From Nitrospira lenta (GTDB lineage Bacteria; Nitrospirota; Nitrospiria; Nitrospirales; Nitrospiraceae), in contig CAMBDY010000020.1 of assembly GCA_945865525.1 (NCBI GenBank), forward strand, positions 1 through 35,668: a stretch of 35,668 nt of DNA, written 5' to 3'. Below the pieces are notes generated by a model. It made no database searches, had not been told where the DNA came from, and was given only the letters and a program-made list of their open reading frames with translations. This document shows positions 7,440 to 17,693 of this stretch, one piece after another. Position 1 is the stretch's first letter. Each line of letters starts with the position of its first letter. Both the position numbers and the translations under genes were made by a program.

Positions 7440-8288
7440 TCAGAATTTCCCCATCATCGATCGCACAAGAGAGACCAGCGATGCCACATTGTCTTCTTCA
7501 GCTAAAACCACAGACGGCGCCCCGCATTGGCGCGCCGCTGCTGCTGTTTGAGGCCCGATCGCCGCCATCGGCAGAGCCAGCAGCGCCTGACCAAAATCGC
7601 CAGACAGGATGGTGCGAGCCGCAGAAGAACTAGGCAGGACCACGAGATCGATCGGCGGCAAGGGAGCAGTCGGCATCCGATACACATACCGATAGGCAGC
7701 TACCGCTTCAACCTCTGCGCCAATCTTGGTCAGTTCGTTGCGTAGGTTTGGTCGGCCCTCCTCCGCTGTCACGAGAAGAAATGACCCCTCCTGGAACAAC
7801 CGTGACTGTTCACCCACTGCCTCCTGACATGCGCCTCGCAGAGCCACAACGGACTTGATGCCATGCCTTGACAGGGCCTGAGCCGCCGCCGCTCCGACTG
7901 CGATGACCGGCAAGTCGAGGGTGGGAACATGTGACAGAACTGCCTCGACCCCGGCAGCACAGCCGAAGATGATGCCACGGAATGCATGGAGCCGAGCCAA
8001 TGCCTTATCGATAGAAGAGCCTCTGTCCAACGAGACCGCTTCGACCTCGGGAATTTCCAGCACCTCTGCTCCGAGCGCACGGAGTTCCGCGGCCATCGCA
8101 GAGAGGCCAGGGCGAGCGCGAGCAACAAGCAGCCGCCGACCAGCCAAAGGACCGCCCTCGAACCAGGCAATCCGTTCACGCAATCCCACGACGTCGCCCA
8201 CGATGACGAGGGCCGGAATGGCAAGATCGATATTCTGTATTTCCCCTAGAAGGGTCGCCAAGGGGCCGACAATGGCATTAGTGCTCAA
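7440..8288 (-). CDS. hemD: uroporphyrinogen-III synthase with an N-terminal CobA (SUMT) remnant; possibly 5'-truncated gene
   Basis: HemD closes hydroxymethylbilane to uroporphyrinogen III, the branch point to haem, sirohaem and B12. The HemD fold runs from about residue 49 (GRRLLVARARPGLSAMAAELRALGAEVLEIP) through FRGIIFGCAAGVEAV and GSFLLVTAEEGRPNLR to DLVVLPSSSAARTIL and AAIGPQTAAAARQCG. The first 48 residues (IVGPLATLLGE...ALVIVGDVVGLRERIAWFEGGPLAG) match the extreme C-terminus and linker of uroporphyrinogen-III C-methyltransferase as found in CobA-HemD fusions. The methyltransferase catalytic part is missing. The only start for this frame is TTG at 8288, without a visible ribosome site, and an in-frame TAA lies at 8313-8315. 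The gene is either a shortened HemD using TTG or a decayed fusion. Confidence 0.72.
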   Translation of the reverse strand: MSTNAIVGPLATLLGEIQNIDLAIPALVIVGDVVGLRERIAWFEGGPLAGRRLLVARARPGLSAMAAELRALGAEVLEIPEVEAVSLDRGSSIDKALARLHAFRGIIFGCAAGVEAVLSHVPTLDLPVIAVGAAAAQALSRHGIKSVVALRGACQEAVGEQSRLFQEGSFLLVTAEEGRPNLRNELTKIGAEVEAVAAYRYVYRMPTAPLPPIDLVVLPSSSAARTILSGDFGQALLALPMAAIGPQTAAAARQCGAPSVVLAEEDNVASLVSLVRSMMGKF

Positions 8289-8430
8289 TGCATGACCATT
8301 CGTTGTTACGATTTATTCAGAAGCGCAGCACACAGTGCTACAACCACGGCGGGAGGTCAAGAGACTGCCGTTAGTATTAGCCAGCACCATGCAGGGAAGC
8401 AGGAAGGAAACTGTATCACCTATCGACTCT

Positions 8431-8506
8431 TGGTGAGCCGGCTGGGGGTCGAACCCAGGACCCTCGCCTTAAAAGGGCGATGCTCTACCAGCTGAGCTAC
8501 CGGCTC
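8431..8506 (-). tRNA. tRNA-Lys (anticodon UUU)
   Basis: The reverse complement gives a 76-base cloverleaf. The acceptor GAGCCGG pairs with CCGGCTC, the D arm is AGCTCAGCTGGTAGAGC, the anticodon arm is TCGCC-CTTTTAA-GGCGA with TTT at 34-36, and the T arm is CTGGGTTCGACCCCCAG. CCA is encoded. It sits between purA and the truncated CobA-HemD gene, all on the minus strand. Confidence 0.96.
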
Positions 8507-8571
8507 ACATAGTGGAGGGGTGGAATCATAGCATTGATAATCGGTCTCTGCCTAGAGAGGAGATTCATCGC

Positions 8572-9963
<1,392 letters not shown>

Positions 9964-10126
9964 TCAAGAACTGCCATGGCAAATCCTTGCTAGTACTGTC
10001 CCGTTACTCCCTCACCCCTCATCTTAAAAGGTAGGCTCGCTCGTCTCTTATTGTACGCGTCGAACAGGGGGTCGACCGCGCCGTCCGCGAGCACAGAGAC
10101 GGGTAGGCCTCTTCGCTCTCCTTTTC

Positions 10127-10156
10127 TTGACTGCCAAGAAACAGCCATGTTAACAT
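10127..10156 (+). promoter_or_regulatory. candidate promoter for tRNA-Ala
   Basis: TTGACT (10127-10132) is followed by an 18-base spacer and TAACAT (10151-10156), about 49 bases before the mature tRNA. It lies in the 9880-10204 gap between divergent purA and the tRNA. The rest of that gap shows no gene or clear hairpin. Confidence 0.45.
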
Positions 10157-10204
10157 CAGCGCTGTTTCATAAGGATTTTCGCTTATTTCCAAGTCCATTG
10201 ATGT

Positions 10205-10280
10205 GGGGCTGTAGCGCAGTTGGGAGCGCGCGTGAATGGCATTCACGAGGTCGCCGGTTCAATCCCGGCCAGCTCCACCA
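10205..10280 (+). tRNA. tRNA-Ala (anticodon GGC)
   Basis: A 76-base cloverleaf starts GGGGCTG and pairs with CAGCTCC. The D arm is AGCGCAGTTGGGAGCGC, the anticodon arm is CGTGA-ATGGCAT-TCACG with GGC at 34-36, and the T arm is GCCGGTTCAATCCCGGC. The encoded CCA ends at 10280. Confidence 0.96.
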
Positions 10281-10422
10281 AATTTTCAGGTCAGCGGGAC
10301 GGTGCAAAGAGCTAGAGGTACGAGCAATCGTCAGATAGCGCTCCTAAGTCTCACGCCAATCTAGACTTCTCAACTCATCGCCTCTAGCCTTACGCCGCTA
10401 GCCCCTAGCAGCCCAGGAAAAT

Positions 10423-12267
10423 ATGCTCCAAATCGAGTCCGTTTATAAACAGTATTCTACGCGAGTCCTGCTCGAGGGCACTGCGGCACATCTCCGCCCC
10501 GGTTCGCGGGTCGGGCTGGTGGGACCGAACGGCGCCGGCAAGACGACCCTCTTCCGCATGATCCTCGGAGAAGAGTCGCCAGACAAGGGCACCATCCGCA
10601 AACGGCCACGCCTCCGCATCGGCTATCTCCCGCAGGAGCTCGAAACTATCACAGGGAAAAACGTGCTGGACGCGACCCACCGCGACCTCTATCCCGAGCA
10701 TGAAGCGGAACGCATTCTCATGGGGTTGGGATTTTCGGAGCTCGACTTCGGACGTGAAGTCGAAAAGCTGTCAGGCGGCTATCGAATGCGCGTCGCCTTG
10801 GCCCATCTGCTACTGACCAAGCCTGACGTGCTGATGCTCGACGAGCCCACCAACCACTTGGACAAACCGACTCAACGCTGGTTCGAGCAATTCCTCCTGG
10901 ACTCGGAAATGACGCTATTGATCATCAGCCATGACACGGCGTTTCTGAATCGTGTCGTCACTCACATTTGGGACCTCCGACACCATAAAATCGAAGAATA
11001 TCGCGGCAGCTATACCTCGTTCCAAAAAATCCGTGCCGAACGGGACGCTCAGCAAGAAGCCGCTGCGGGACGCCAGGCCAAAGAAGTCGCGCGGGTGCAA
11101 ACATTCGTCGATCGATTCCGCTATCAGGCAAACAAAGCCAGCCAAGTCCAATCACGCATCAAGCAGCTGGACAAGGTCAAGATGATTGAGATCAAACGCG
11201 ACCCCAAGCGGGTGAAGTTCAAGTTCCCCATCCCCCCGGCAAGCGGCCGTCAGGTGCTCGAACTCCAAGGCGCCTCGAAACGCTATGGTGAAAAAGTGGT
11301 CTATGCGAAAGTCGATTGTTCGATCGAGCGCGGCCAACGCGTCGCGCTGGTGGGCGAAAACGGGGCAGGCAAAAGCACACTACTCAAGATGCTGGCCGGG
11401 GTGCTGGAGTCGGATAGCGGCAAACGGTCTGCTGGCCACGGTGTCACCCTGCACTACTTTGCCCAACACCAGGCGGAAACGCTGAACCCAGAACATACGA
11501 TCCTAGAATCTCTCGCCGAGGTTTCCAACCAGGCGGAAACGAATTTCCTCCGCGGGATTGCCGGTGCGTTCCTGTTTACCGGCGATGATCAAAAAAAACC
11601 GATCAAGGCGCTGAGCGGCGGCGAACGCAACCGCGTTGCGCTCGCACGCATGCTAGTCGAACCGGCCAACACCCTGCTGCTCGACGAACCAACCAACCAT
11701 CTCGACCCAGCATCCGTCGACATGCTCACCGACGCCCTCTCGGACTTTCCCGGTACGATCATCTTCATTTCCCATGACCCAACATTTCTAACCAGAGTCT
11801 GCACACGCGTCATTGAAATCGAAGAAGGTATAGCCCGCAGTTTCAGTGGCGACTATGAGTATTACTTGTGGAAGAAGGCACAGGAAATCGAATCCATCAA
11901 GGAATCGAGCGACGACTTAAAGGGGACGAATCACGGGAACACTGTCGGCCCGACCAAGGCCATGCTCCTGCAGACCCAGGCCAAACCGTCAGCTGGCGCA
12001 CGCCGCGATCTGAGTAAGACCCAGGCCCGCCTAGAGAAGCAGATTACCAAAGCTGAAGCCGAGATCGCCGAATGCGAGACGAAGATGAAAGCGCGGGACC
12101 TCGAACTAGCCAACCCGGCACTCTACAAAGATGAATCCACCAAATGGAGTGTGCTGCAGACGGAATACGATGGCTGGAAGAATGATCTGGCGCGGCTCAC
12201 CGCCCGGTGGGAAACACTTTCAGCTGAACTGGAAGACGTCAAACAGAAACTGACGACTTTCGCGTAG
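10423..12267 (+). CDS. ABC-F family ATPase (Uup/YheS-like, ribosome-associated)
   Basis: The 614-residue protein has two tandem ABC cassettes and no membrane domain, the hallmark of ABC-F proteins that bind the ribosomal E site and resolve translation problems. Cassette 1 has GPNGAGKT (34-41), LSGGYRMRVALA (116-127) and LMLDEPTNHLD (137-147). The inter-domain P-site tether region is rich in charged residues (about 195-262). Cassette 2 has GENGAGKS (311-318), LSGGERNRVALARML and LLLDEPTNHLDP. The C-terminal about 70 residues are a charged coiled coil (SKTQARLEKQITKAEAEIAECETKM), as in Uup. AGGAAA lies just before the ATG. A 7-bp-period tract (10379-10413) occupies the leader. The exact subfamily is uncertain. 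Confidence 0.9.
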   Translation: MLQIESVYKQYSTRVLLEGTAAHLRPGSRVGLVGPNGAGKTTLFRMILGEESPDKGTIRKRPRLRIGYLPQELETITGKNVLDATHRDLYPEHEAERILMGLGFSELDFGREVEKLSGGYRMRVALAHLLLTKPDVLMLDEPTNHLDKPTQRWFEQFLLDSEMTLLIISHDTAFLNRVVTHIWDLRHHKIEEYRGSYTSFQKIRAERDAQQEAAAGRQAKEVARVQTFVDRFRYQANKASQVQSRIKQLDKVKMIEIKRDPKRVKFKFPIPPASGRQVLELQGASKRYGEKVVYAKVDCSIERGQRVALVGENGAGKSTLLKMLAGVLESDSGKRSAGHGVTLHYFAQHQAETLNPEHTILESLAEVSNQAETNFLRGIAGAFLFTGDDQKKPIKALSGGERNRVALARMLVEPANTLLLDEPTNHLDPASVDMLTDALSDFPGTIIFISHDPTFLTRVCTRVIEIEEGIARSFSGDYEYYLWKKAQEIESIKESSDDLKGTNHGNTVGPTKAMLLQTQAKPSAGARRDLSKTQARLEKQITKAEAEIAECETKMKARDLELANPALYKDESTKWSVLQTEYDGWKNDLARLTARWETLSAELEDVKQKLTTFA

Positions 12268-12397
12268 CGGAATACCGCACAGGACGGGTCTCTGGAATCT
12301 GTCTTGTTTATGCGGTTCGACTGGATTCACCCAATACACCAGACAAACCGGATAGCACCAATAAACAAAACCGTCGACAGACTTGTTGTGTCTCCTG

Positions 12398-12805
12398 CTA
12401 GCTTGAGGATCTGATCCTCTCTTCGAGGTAGGTGCACAACCAGCGGTTCTTTTCTTTCGTGACCAGCCCGTCCCAGGCGACGCCAATCAGAAACCGCTTC
12501 CGCCACGGCTTGGCCCAAGCCACTGTCCCGTCGAGTCGCTCCATCTGCTCTACGCGCTTCGAATCCAGAAACGCCAATGACACGGACACAGGCAGGGCCA
12601 CCGCTAATTTCTCTTTCGTGGACAAACCTACGCCAATTCGATTGATGTTATCCAATACGGCCGTCATCGCCTTGGCTCCACTTTTCGGGGAAATCAGCGC
12701 CGAGCCAACGAGCGTCGCCTGAACCAACTTGCGCCGTTCATTCGTAGCGGCGATCAATCCAGCATTTTTTTGATTTTGTCGCTTCACAGGCCCGAGTATA
12801 ACCAC
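12398..12805 (-). CDS. small PilZ-like domain protein (tentative)
   Basis: The 135-residue product has NERRKLVQATLVGSALI followed by DNINRIGVGLST and DGTVAWAKPWRKRFLIGVAWDGL. That order resembles PilZ domains (RxxxR, then [D/N]xSxxG, then a GxVxW strand), which bind cyclic di-GMP. The second arginine and the Ser of the binding motif are not evident, so ligand binding may be lost. The start is GTG at 12805; a GTG six codons downstream is an alternative, and neither has a strong ribosome site. It lies downstream of rarA on the same strand. Confidence 0.55.
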   Translation of the reverse strand: MVILGPVKRQNQKNAGLIAATNERRKLVQATLVGSALISPKSGAKAMTAVLDNINRIGVGLSTKEKLAVALPVSVSLAFLDSKRVEQMERLDGTVAWAKPWRKRFLIGVAWDGLVTKEKNRWLCTYLEERIRSSS

Positions 12806-12841
12806 TTTTTAGTTTTTGTGTGCGGCAAAATAACTTAACAA

Positions 12842-14131
12842 TTACAGGCCTTTAGGGCGATAATACCGACGGCCCTTGAGCGATTCAGGGAGATGCTCCT
12901 GCCCCGTAGCCTGAGGATCATCATGGACATAGCGATAGCCTTTCCCATACCCGAACCCCTTCATCATCGCCGTCACGGCATTCCGCAGATGCAGCGGAAC
13001 CCCCAGATTCCCTTGCGCCTGCACATCCTCCATCGCCTCAAGCAGTCCGACGTAGGAGGCATTATCTTTGGCCCGGGTCGCGAGATACGTCGTCCCCTGG
13101 GCTAAGTTAATCTGCGCCTCAGGTAGCCCCACAAACTGGACGGCCTGAGCCACTGCAGTCGCCACCACCAGCCCCATCGGATCGGCATTCCCAATGTCCT
13201 CAGAGGCAAAAATGACCAAGCGCCTGGCAATGAATTTTGGGTCCTCCCCGCCTTCCAGCATCCTAGCAAGCCAATAGAGGGCTCCATCAGGATCGGAATC
13301 GCGGAGGCTCTTAATGTAGGCGGAGATGACATTGTAATGTTCTTCACCGGACTTGTCGTACCGGATCGATTTCTTGAGCAGCGCAGCTTCCAGCGCTACT
13401 GTATCGATCAGGCGCGTCCCGTCAGACCCAGCTGGCTGCTGCCTCACCACAAAATCTAGCGCAGTCAGAAGGGCCCTGGCATCGCCATTGCCATAGGCAA
13501 TCAGGCGTTCCCGGGCCTCATGGGACAAACAGGCCTTCCACTTCCCTAGTCCGATCTCAGCATCTGTAAGCGCTCGGTCTAGGATCTGCTCGAGCGCCTC
13601 GGGCGCAAGGGATTTGAGCACGATAACTAAAGCGCGAGATAGGAGTGGCGCGATCACTTCAAAGGACGGATTCTCCGTCGTCGCCCCAACTAGGATGATC
13701 GTCCCCCGCTCAACATGGGGAAGAAAGGCATCCTGCTGCGCCTTGTTGAACCGATGGATCTCGTCGACAAAGAGAATGGTTCGTTGACCATTGATCGCCT
13801 GGCGTTGCTCCGCAGTCTTGATAATGGCCCGCAGTTCCGGCACCCCCCCTGTGACCGCCGAGAAGGGCACGAACTGCGCTTTGGTGTGGCGTGCGACGAG
13901 ATGAGCCAGCGTGGTTTTGCCAGAACCTGGCGGCCCCCAGAAGATGACGGAAGAGAGTTGATCTGCCTCAATCGCCCGTCGCAAGGGCCGATCCGGCGCA
14001 GTCATCTCCTCCTGTCCAACAAAGTCCGCAAACTCACATGGCCGCAAACGCTCGGCGAGTGGAGCCTCAACGGGCTTTCCCCCCTCGGAGGGACCGAACA
14101 AATTGGGAGTCTGATCTCGTGACATCGCCAT
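12842..14131 (-). CDS. rarA: replication-associated recombination protein A (RarA/MgsA, AAA+ clamp-loader relative)
   Basis: RarA is a DNA-dependent ATPase of the clamp-loader/Holliday-helicase group that acts at stalled replication forks. The 429-residue protein has [17 protein letters not shown] (25-41), Walker A GPPGSGKT (66-73), Walker [21 protein letters not shown], sensor 1 [13 protein letters not shown], and an arginine finger region in LLSRALVI. The C-terminal tetramerisation domain contains [52 protein letters not shown]. Length and motifs are standard. Two ATGs (14131 and 14125) are possible starts. A 6-bp hairpin CTAGCG/CGCTAG (14181-14206) separates it from folE upstream. Confidence 0.95.
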   Translation of the reverse strand: MAMSRDQTPNLFGPSEGGKPVEAPLAERLRPCEFADFVGQEEMTAPDRPLRRAIEADQLSSVIFWGPPGSGKTTLAHLVARHTKAQFVPFSAVTGGVPELRAIIKTAEQRQAINGQRTILFVDEIHRFNKAQQDAFLPHVERGTIILVGATTENPSFEVIAPLLSRALVIVLKSLAPEALEQILDRALTDAEIGLGKWKACLSHEARERLIAYGNGDARALLTALDFVVRQQPAGSDGTRLIDTVALEAALLKKSIRYDKSGEEHYNVISAYIKSLRDSDPDGALYWLARMLEGGEDPKFIARRLVIFASEDIGNADPMGLVVATAVAQAVQFVGLPEAQINLAQGTTYLATRAKDNASYVGLLEAMEDVQAQGNLGVPLHLRNAVTAMMKGFGYGKGYRYVHDDPQATGQEHLPESLKGRRYYRPKGL

Positions 14132-14226
14132 CGAGTACGCGAAAGGAAAAGAGTGGAGAGACGTCGCGACGGCCCCATGGCTAGCGCAACGGGAAGGCGC
14201 CGCTAGTCACGAAACTGACCGCCTAG

Positions 14227-14874
14227 CTAGTCTGAGTCGCCAACGCTACCACGACGGATCAACTTCAAAAACTCCACGCGCGTTTGCGGCTGATCGCGGA
14301 AGGCCCCGAGCATGGAGCTTGTAACTGCGATGGTGCTCTGCTTTTCGACGCCCCGCATCATCATACAGAAGTGCCGCGCTTCTACGACCACGCCCACGCC
14401 ATGGGCATTGAGCTTATTCTTCAGGGTTTCGGCAATCTGGACGGTCAGCCGTTCCTGAACTTGGAGCCGTCGCGCAAAGGCATCTACGATGCGCGGAATC
14501 TTGCTGAGCCCGACCACCTTCTTATTGGGCAGATACCCCACGTGAACCTTGCCGTAGAATGGCAACAGATGATGCTCGCACAGGCTGAAGAAGTCGATGT
14601 CCTTCACAATCACCATCTCATCATACTCGATAGGGAAAAGCGCCCCGTTCAAGAGATGGTCGATATCCCGCTGATACCCCTGGGTCATGAAGGCGAAGGC
14701 CTTCGCCACTCGCTCGGGTGTCCTGACCAGCCCGTTCCGGCCTGGCTTTTCTCCGAGTGCGAGCAACATTTCCGTCACCAGGGATTGCAGCACGTCCAGA
14801 TCCACGGGTGTGCCGCTCCCTCTGACGTCTTCAACCTGCCGCGCACCCCGCCGCTTGAGCTCCCGCTTAACCAC
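14227..14874 (-). CDS. folE: GTP cyclohydrolase I
   Basis: FolE converts GTP to 7,8-dihydroneopterin triphosphate for folate or biopterin synthesis. The 215-residue protein starts with GTG at 14874, preceded by a GAGAGAGG ribosome site within the end of the upstream gene. Zinc ligands are visible in [12 protein letters not shown] (C99, H102) and [11 protein letters not shown] (C170), so this is the zinc-dependent IA type. [32 protein letters not shown] is the family core. Only one base separates it from the stop of the upstream PTPS gene, so the two form an operon and probably a two-step pterin pathway. Confidence 0.95.
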   Translation of the reverse strand: MVKRELKRRGARQVEDVRGSGTPVDLDVLQSLVTEMLLALGEKPGRNGLVRTPERVAKAFAFMTQGYQRDIDHLLNGALFPIEYDEMVIVKDIDFFSLCEHHLLPFYGKVHVGYLPNKKVVGLSKIPRIVDAFARRLQVQERLTVQIAETLKNKLNAHGVGVVVEARHFCMMMRGVEKQSTIAVTSSMLGAFRDQPQTRVEFLKLIRRGSVGDSD

Positions 14875-14875
14875 G

Positions 14876-15379
14876 CTATGCCTCTCTCAATGTCGGGACC
14901 GGACTCGCCGAGCCCGCATACTCGAAATAATTGTCACGCGTTTCAATCAAACCGACCTTTTCCAACTGCCCGGCAGGAAGATGCTTCACCAGAAGACCCC
15001 AGATCAACAAAACCAAATTTTCCCCCGTCGTCGTACAATCGGCAAACTCAGGATCTTGGTTAAGATCGTGATGGTCGAATCTGGCAACCACCTGTTCGCC
15101 GACAATCTGGTCCAACCGGCCGAGATCAAGGCCACCCCCTGACGCGGCCGACACCGCACTCTTCACCGTCACCAATACGACATAGTTATGGCCATGCCCA
15201 TTGGGATTATTGCATTTCCCGAACGTCGCCAAATTTTCTTTCGGCGATAAATAATCCGTGTGCAGCCGGTGAGCCGCACAAAACCGATATCGCCTGGTCA
15301 CGCGTGCCTGTCGCATCGTAGATTCAACGCTCATCCGGCTCATAAAAAGAGAAGCCAGGGCCGCCCGAGACTCGGGCAA
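14876..15379 (-). CDS. 6-pyruvoyltetrahydropterin synthase, class I type (PTPS/QueD family)
   Basis: PTPS enzymes remove triphosphate from dihydroneopterin triphosphate. Zinc ligands are H37 (CAAHRL), H62 and H64 (GHGHNY). The catalytic Cys56 stands in CNNPNGHGH, i.e. C-X5-HGH, the spacing reported for true PTPS (type I), not the C-X3-HGH of QueD-type enzymes. The stretch [14 protein letters not shown] is close to animal PTPS. The catalytic triad region ([24 protein letters not shown]) is present. The chosen start is TTG at 15379, because GAGGAG (15389-15394) lies nine bases upstream; the ATG at 15343 is the alternative. A GCCCGAG/CTCGGGC hairpin (15363-15377) overlaps the first codons. Confidence 0.88.
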   Translation of the reverse strand: MPESRAALASLFMSRMSVESTMRQARVTRRYRFCAAHRLHTDYLSPKENLATFGKCNNPNGHGHNYVVLVTVKSAVSAASGGGLDLGRLDQIVGEQVVARFDHHDLNQDPEFADCTTTGENLVLLIWGLLVKHLPAGQLEKVGLIETRDNYFEYAGSASPVPTLREA

Positions 15380-15435
15380 TCCTAGCTTCTCCTCACAGTC
15401 AACATACTCACATGCGCCACGCCAGCGCCCGTGCC

Positions 15436-15756
15436 TTAGGCGCTAAAAGAACTGCCGCAGCCACAGGTCGTCTTCGCTTGCGGATTCTTAATCGCAAACC
15501 CAGAGCCCTGCAAACTATCGACATAATCGACTTCGGCGCCCTGCAAGAGTGGGGCGCTCTGCGAATCCATAATGACCTTCACGTCATTCTTTTCGAACAC
15601 CGTGTCGTCATCGCCCATCTTCGATTCGAAGGCCATGCCGTATTGATAGCCATGGCATCCGCCGCCTTTGACGTAGACCCGTAACCCGATGATATCTTTC
15701 TCTTCTATCATCAGCTCTTTGATCTTCTGTTCTGCCACTTCGGTAATTGTCAACAT
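15436..15756 (-). CDS. erpA: A-type iron-sulfur cluster carrier (ErpA/IscA family)
   Basis: This 106-residue A-type carrier protein accepts Fe-S clusters from the scaffold and delivers them to apoproteins. The three conserved cysteines are visible: C34 in GGGCHGYQYG, and C98 and C100 in the C-terminal TTCGCGSSF. The family core VDYVDSLQGSGFAIKNP is intact. The start is well supported by AGAGGAG eight bases before the ATG. The Tyr-rich GCHGYQYG (ErpA usually has CSGFQYG) makes the ErpA/IscA subtype uncertain. It follows the ferredoxin gene on the same strand. Confidence 0.9.
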   Translation of the reverse strand: MLTITEVAEQKIKELMIEEKDIIGLRVYVKGGGCHGYQYGMAFESKMGDDDTVFEKNDVKVIMDSQSAPLLQGAEVDYVDSLQGSGFAIKNPQAKTTCGCGSSFSA

Positions 15757-15826
15757 TGGGAATTCTCCTCTTGTGACTAGGCCGCCATTATAAGGCCTGC
15801 CTAGGGTGGCTCAGTATAACATCTCT

Positions 15827-16174
15827 CTAGGGAATTTCAATACTCTGCGACTCAGACTGCCCCGTCACGGGCGCTACCCACTTAGCCTCTGGCACCAACA
15901 CGACCACGTCTCCCAACACCTTGGCCTGGCACCCAAGGCGGTGCCACGGCTCACTAAGGGCTTCTCGGTCCAAAAGATCCTGCTCGTCAAAATCGATCTC
16001 CGACAGGTTCTCGGCCCCGCTCTGCACTTCCACCCGGCAGGTGGTGCAGGAGGCATTCCCGCCACAATCGTTATTCAACACAAACCCCAACAGCTTGGAC
16101 GCCTCCAGCAAGGACGTATTGAGCTCAACCTCTCCACTCTTACCCAGCGGATGGAGAAACGTCACGTGGGGCAT
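15827..16174 (-). CDS. [2Fe-2S] ferredoxin, adrenodoxin/Fdx type
   Basis: A soluble 115-residue ferredoxin. Four cysteine ligands follow the C-X5-C-X2-C-X35-C pattern: C37 (NDCGGN), C43 and C46 (SCTTC) and C82 (LGCQAK). The acidic segment SEIDFDEQDLLD is typical of Fdx/adrenodoxin-like proteins that interact with electron-transfer partners. AAAGGAG precedes the ATG, and the gap from the nuoF stop is only 12 bases, so it is co-transcribed with nuoF. Context suggests that it exchanges electrons with the NuoF flavoprotein or supplies Fe-S assembly with the downstream A-type carrier. Confidence 0.92.
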   Translation of the reverse strand: MPHVTFLHPLGKSGEVELNTSLLEASKLLGFVLNNDCGGNASCTTCRVEVQSGAENLSEIDFDEQDLLDREALSEPWHRLGCQAKVLGDVVVLVPEAKWVAPVTGQSESQSIEIP

Positions 16175-16186
16175 CGCTACTCCTTT

Positions 16187-17491
16187 TTACTGCGCGGCGA
16201 CTGCAGTGGCCGCAGCCGGCTGATACGGGCAGCGCTGCAAACGGATATGCTCATCGAACTCATGGCGGAACAATTTCATGCTACTCTGGACCAGCACGGC
16301 TGCGCCTGTCACCAACGTGCAATAGCCGGTTCCCTTCACAAACCCGCAGAGCTGGAGCAGGCTATCCATATCCTTCTGCGTTCCCTCGCCTTGCTCGATC
16401 TTGGTCAGGAGCGCGGTGAGATTGATCGTCCCCATGCGGCATGACGGACACTGCCCGCAACTCTCATCCCTAAAGAAGCTCGAAAAATGTAGGGTCTTCG
16501 CCACCATACAGGTCGCGTCATCGACCACGATCATGCCGGCTGAACCAAGTCCGGTACCGGCCTTCTTCAATGAATCAAAGTCCATCATCAGGTCGAGCTG
16601 ATCGGGGGTGACCATCGGAAAAGCCGGTCCACCTGGAAAAACCGCCTTGATCTTACGCCCGCCCGGCACGCCCCCACCGCAGGTTTTAATGAGCTCTCGA
16701 ATGGTGGTCCCCATCGGCCGCTCGTACACACCGGGCTTATTAATGGCGCCGCTGAGCGAGAACATCATCGTACCGGGGCACTTTTCCGTACCGACCTGCG
16801 TAAACCACGCCGCGCCCTTCTGAAAGATCCTCGGAATGTTGCACAGGGTTTCCACGTTGTTGACCAGAGTCGGGTTTCCGTACAGCCCGAAGTCTGTCGG
16901 GTAAAACGGCGGCTTCTGCCTTGGCATCGCCGGCCGCCCTTGTATGGATTCGAGCATCGCCGTCTCTTCACCCGCGACGTAGCTTCCATAACCATCAAAG
17001 ATTTGCAGGTCGAGGTCCATCCCGCTGCCCATAGCATTCTTGCCCAGAAAGCCCCGCGCCTTCGCTTGAGCCAAAGCCTTCTTGAGGCTCTCCCGCTCTT
17101 CTTGATACTCATGATTCAAATAGATGAAGGCCTCCTTCGCTTGCACCGTATAGGCCGCGATGAGGCAGCCTTCGATGAGCTGGTGGGGCGCATGCTGGAG
17201 CATATACCGGTCTTTAAACGTACCCGGCTCATGTTCTCCCGCATTGCAGACGAAGTAATGCTCTTTGATCCGGTGGTTGAGGATCTTTTCCCACTTAATA
17301 CCGGTGGGGAAGCCGGCACCGCCTCGCCCACGAAGTCCGGCCCTCTTCAATTCATTAACAATATCCGTCGCGCTCAGCTCGTTGACGCACTTCGTCCAGG
17401 CCTCGTAGCCCCCGATCCTTACATAAGCATCGATATCCCACGGCTTGCCATCAAGCGTTTGGAGAACTCGTGGATCCGTCGCAGTCGTCAT
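16187..17491 (-). CDS. nuoF: NuoF-like NADH-binding flavoprotein (51-kDa subunit), unlinked to other nuo genes
   Basis: NuoF carries FMN, the NADH site and the N3 [4Fe-4S] cluster of complex I or related hydrogenases and dehydrogenases. Visible in the 434 residues: the FMN/NADH glycine-rich GLRGRGGAGFPTGIKW (53-67), VCNAGEHEPGTFKDR (81-95), IFDGYGSYVAGEETAMLESIQGRPAMPRQKPPF, and ESCGQCPSCRMG (C345, C348, C351) with the fourth ligand C391. The VCNADE motif of typical NuoF reads VCNAGE here. No nuoE or nuoG is adjacent; instead a [2Fe-2S] ferredoxin follows after 12 bases. AAGGAAGAG precedes the ATG. It may belong to a dispersed complex I or form an NADH:ferredoxin module. Confidence 0.9.
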   Translation of the reverse strand: MTTATDPRVLQTLDGKPWDIDAYVRIGGYEAWTKCVNELSATDIVNELKRAGLRGRGGAGFPTGIKWEKILNHRIKEHYFVCNAGEHEPGTFKDRYMLQHAPHQLIEGCLIAAYTVQAKEAFIYLNHEYQEERESLKKALAQAKARGFLGKNAMGSGMDLDLQIFDGYGSYVAGEETAMLESIQGRPAMPRQKPPFYPTDFGLYGNPTLVNNVETLCNIPRIFQKGAAWFTQVGTEKCPGTMMFSLSGAINKPGVYERPMGTTIRELIKTCGGGVPGGRKIKAVFPGGPAFPMVTPDQLDLMMDFDSLKKAGTGLGSAGMIVVDDATCMVAKTLHFSSFFRDESCGQCPSCRMGTINLTALLTKIEQGEGTQKDMDSLLQLCGFVKGTGYCTLVTGAAVLVQSSMKLFRHEFDEHIRLQRCPYQPAAATAVAAQ

Positions 17492-17693
17492 GCGCTCTTC
17501 CTTGCCAGTTTAGCTTACAATGGGAAGCGTTACTATAAAGTGCCAAGACCGTATTCGTCAAGACAATGACCCGATAATAGGCCTGAATCTCAACGACTTA
17601 GGGCCACTGCCCCATCCTGGGCTGGACCGATAGGCCATCTGGCAGGTGAGTGGGAAAACGCAGAAGATGCAAACAGAGGTGGGACATGAGCTG

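Noticed and set aside
14284-15063. Plus-strand open frame of 259 codons over folE/PTPS
   Set aside because: Antisense shadow; the two minus-strand enzymes carry all expected active-site residues.
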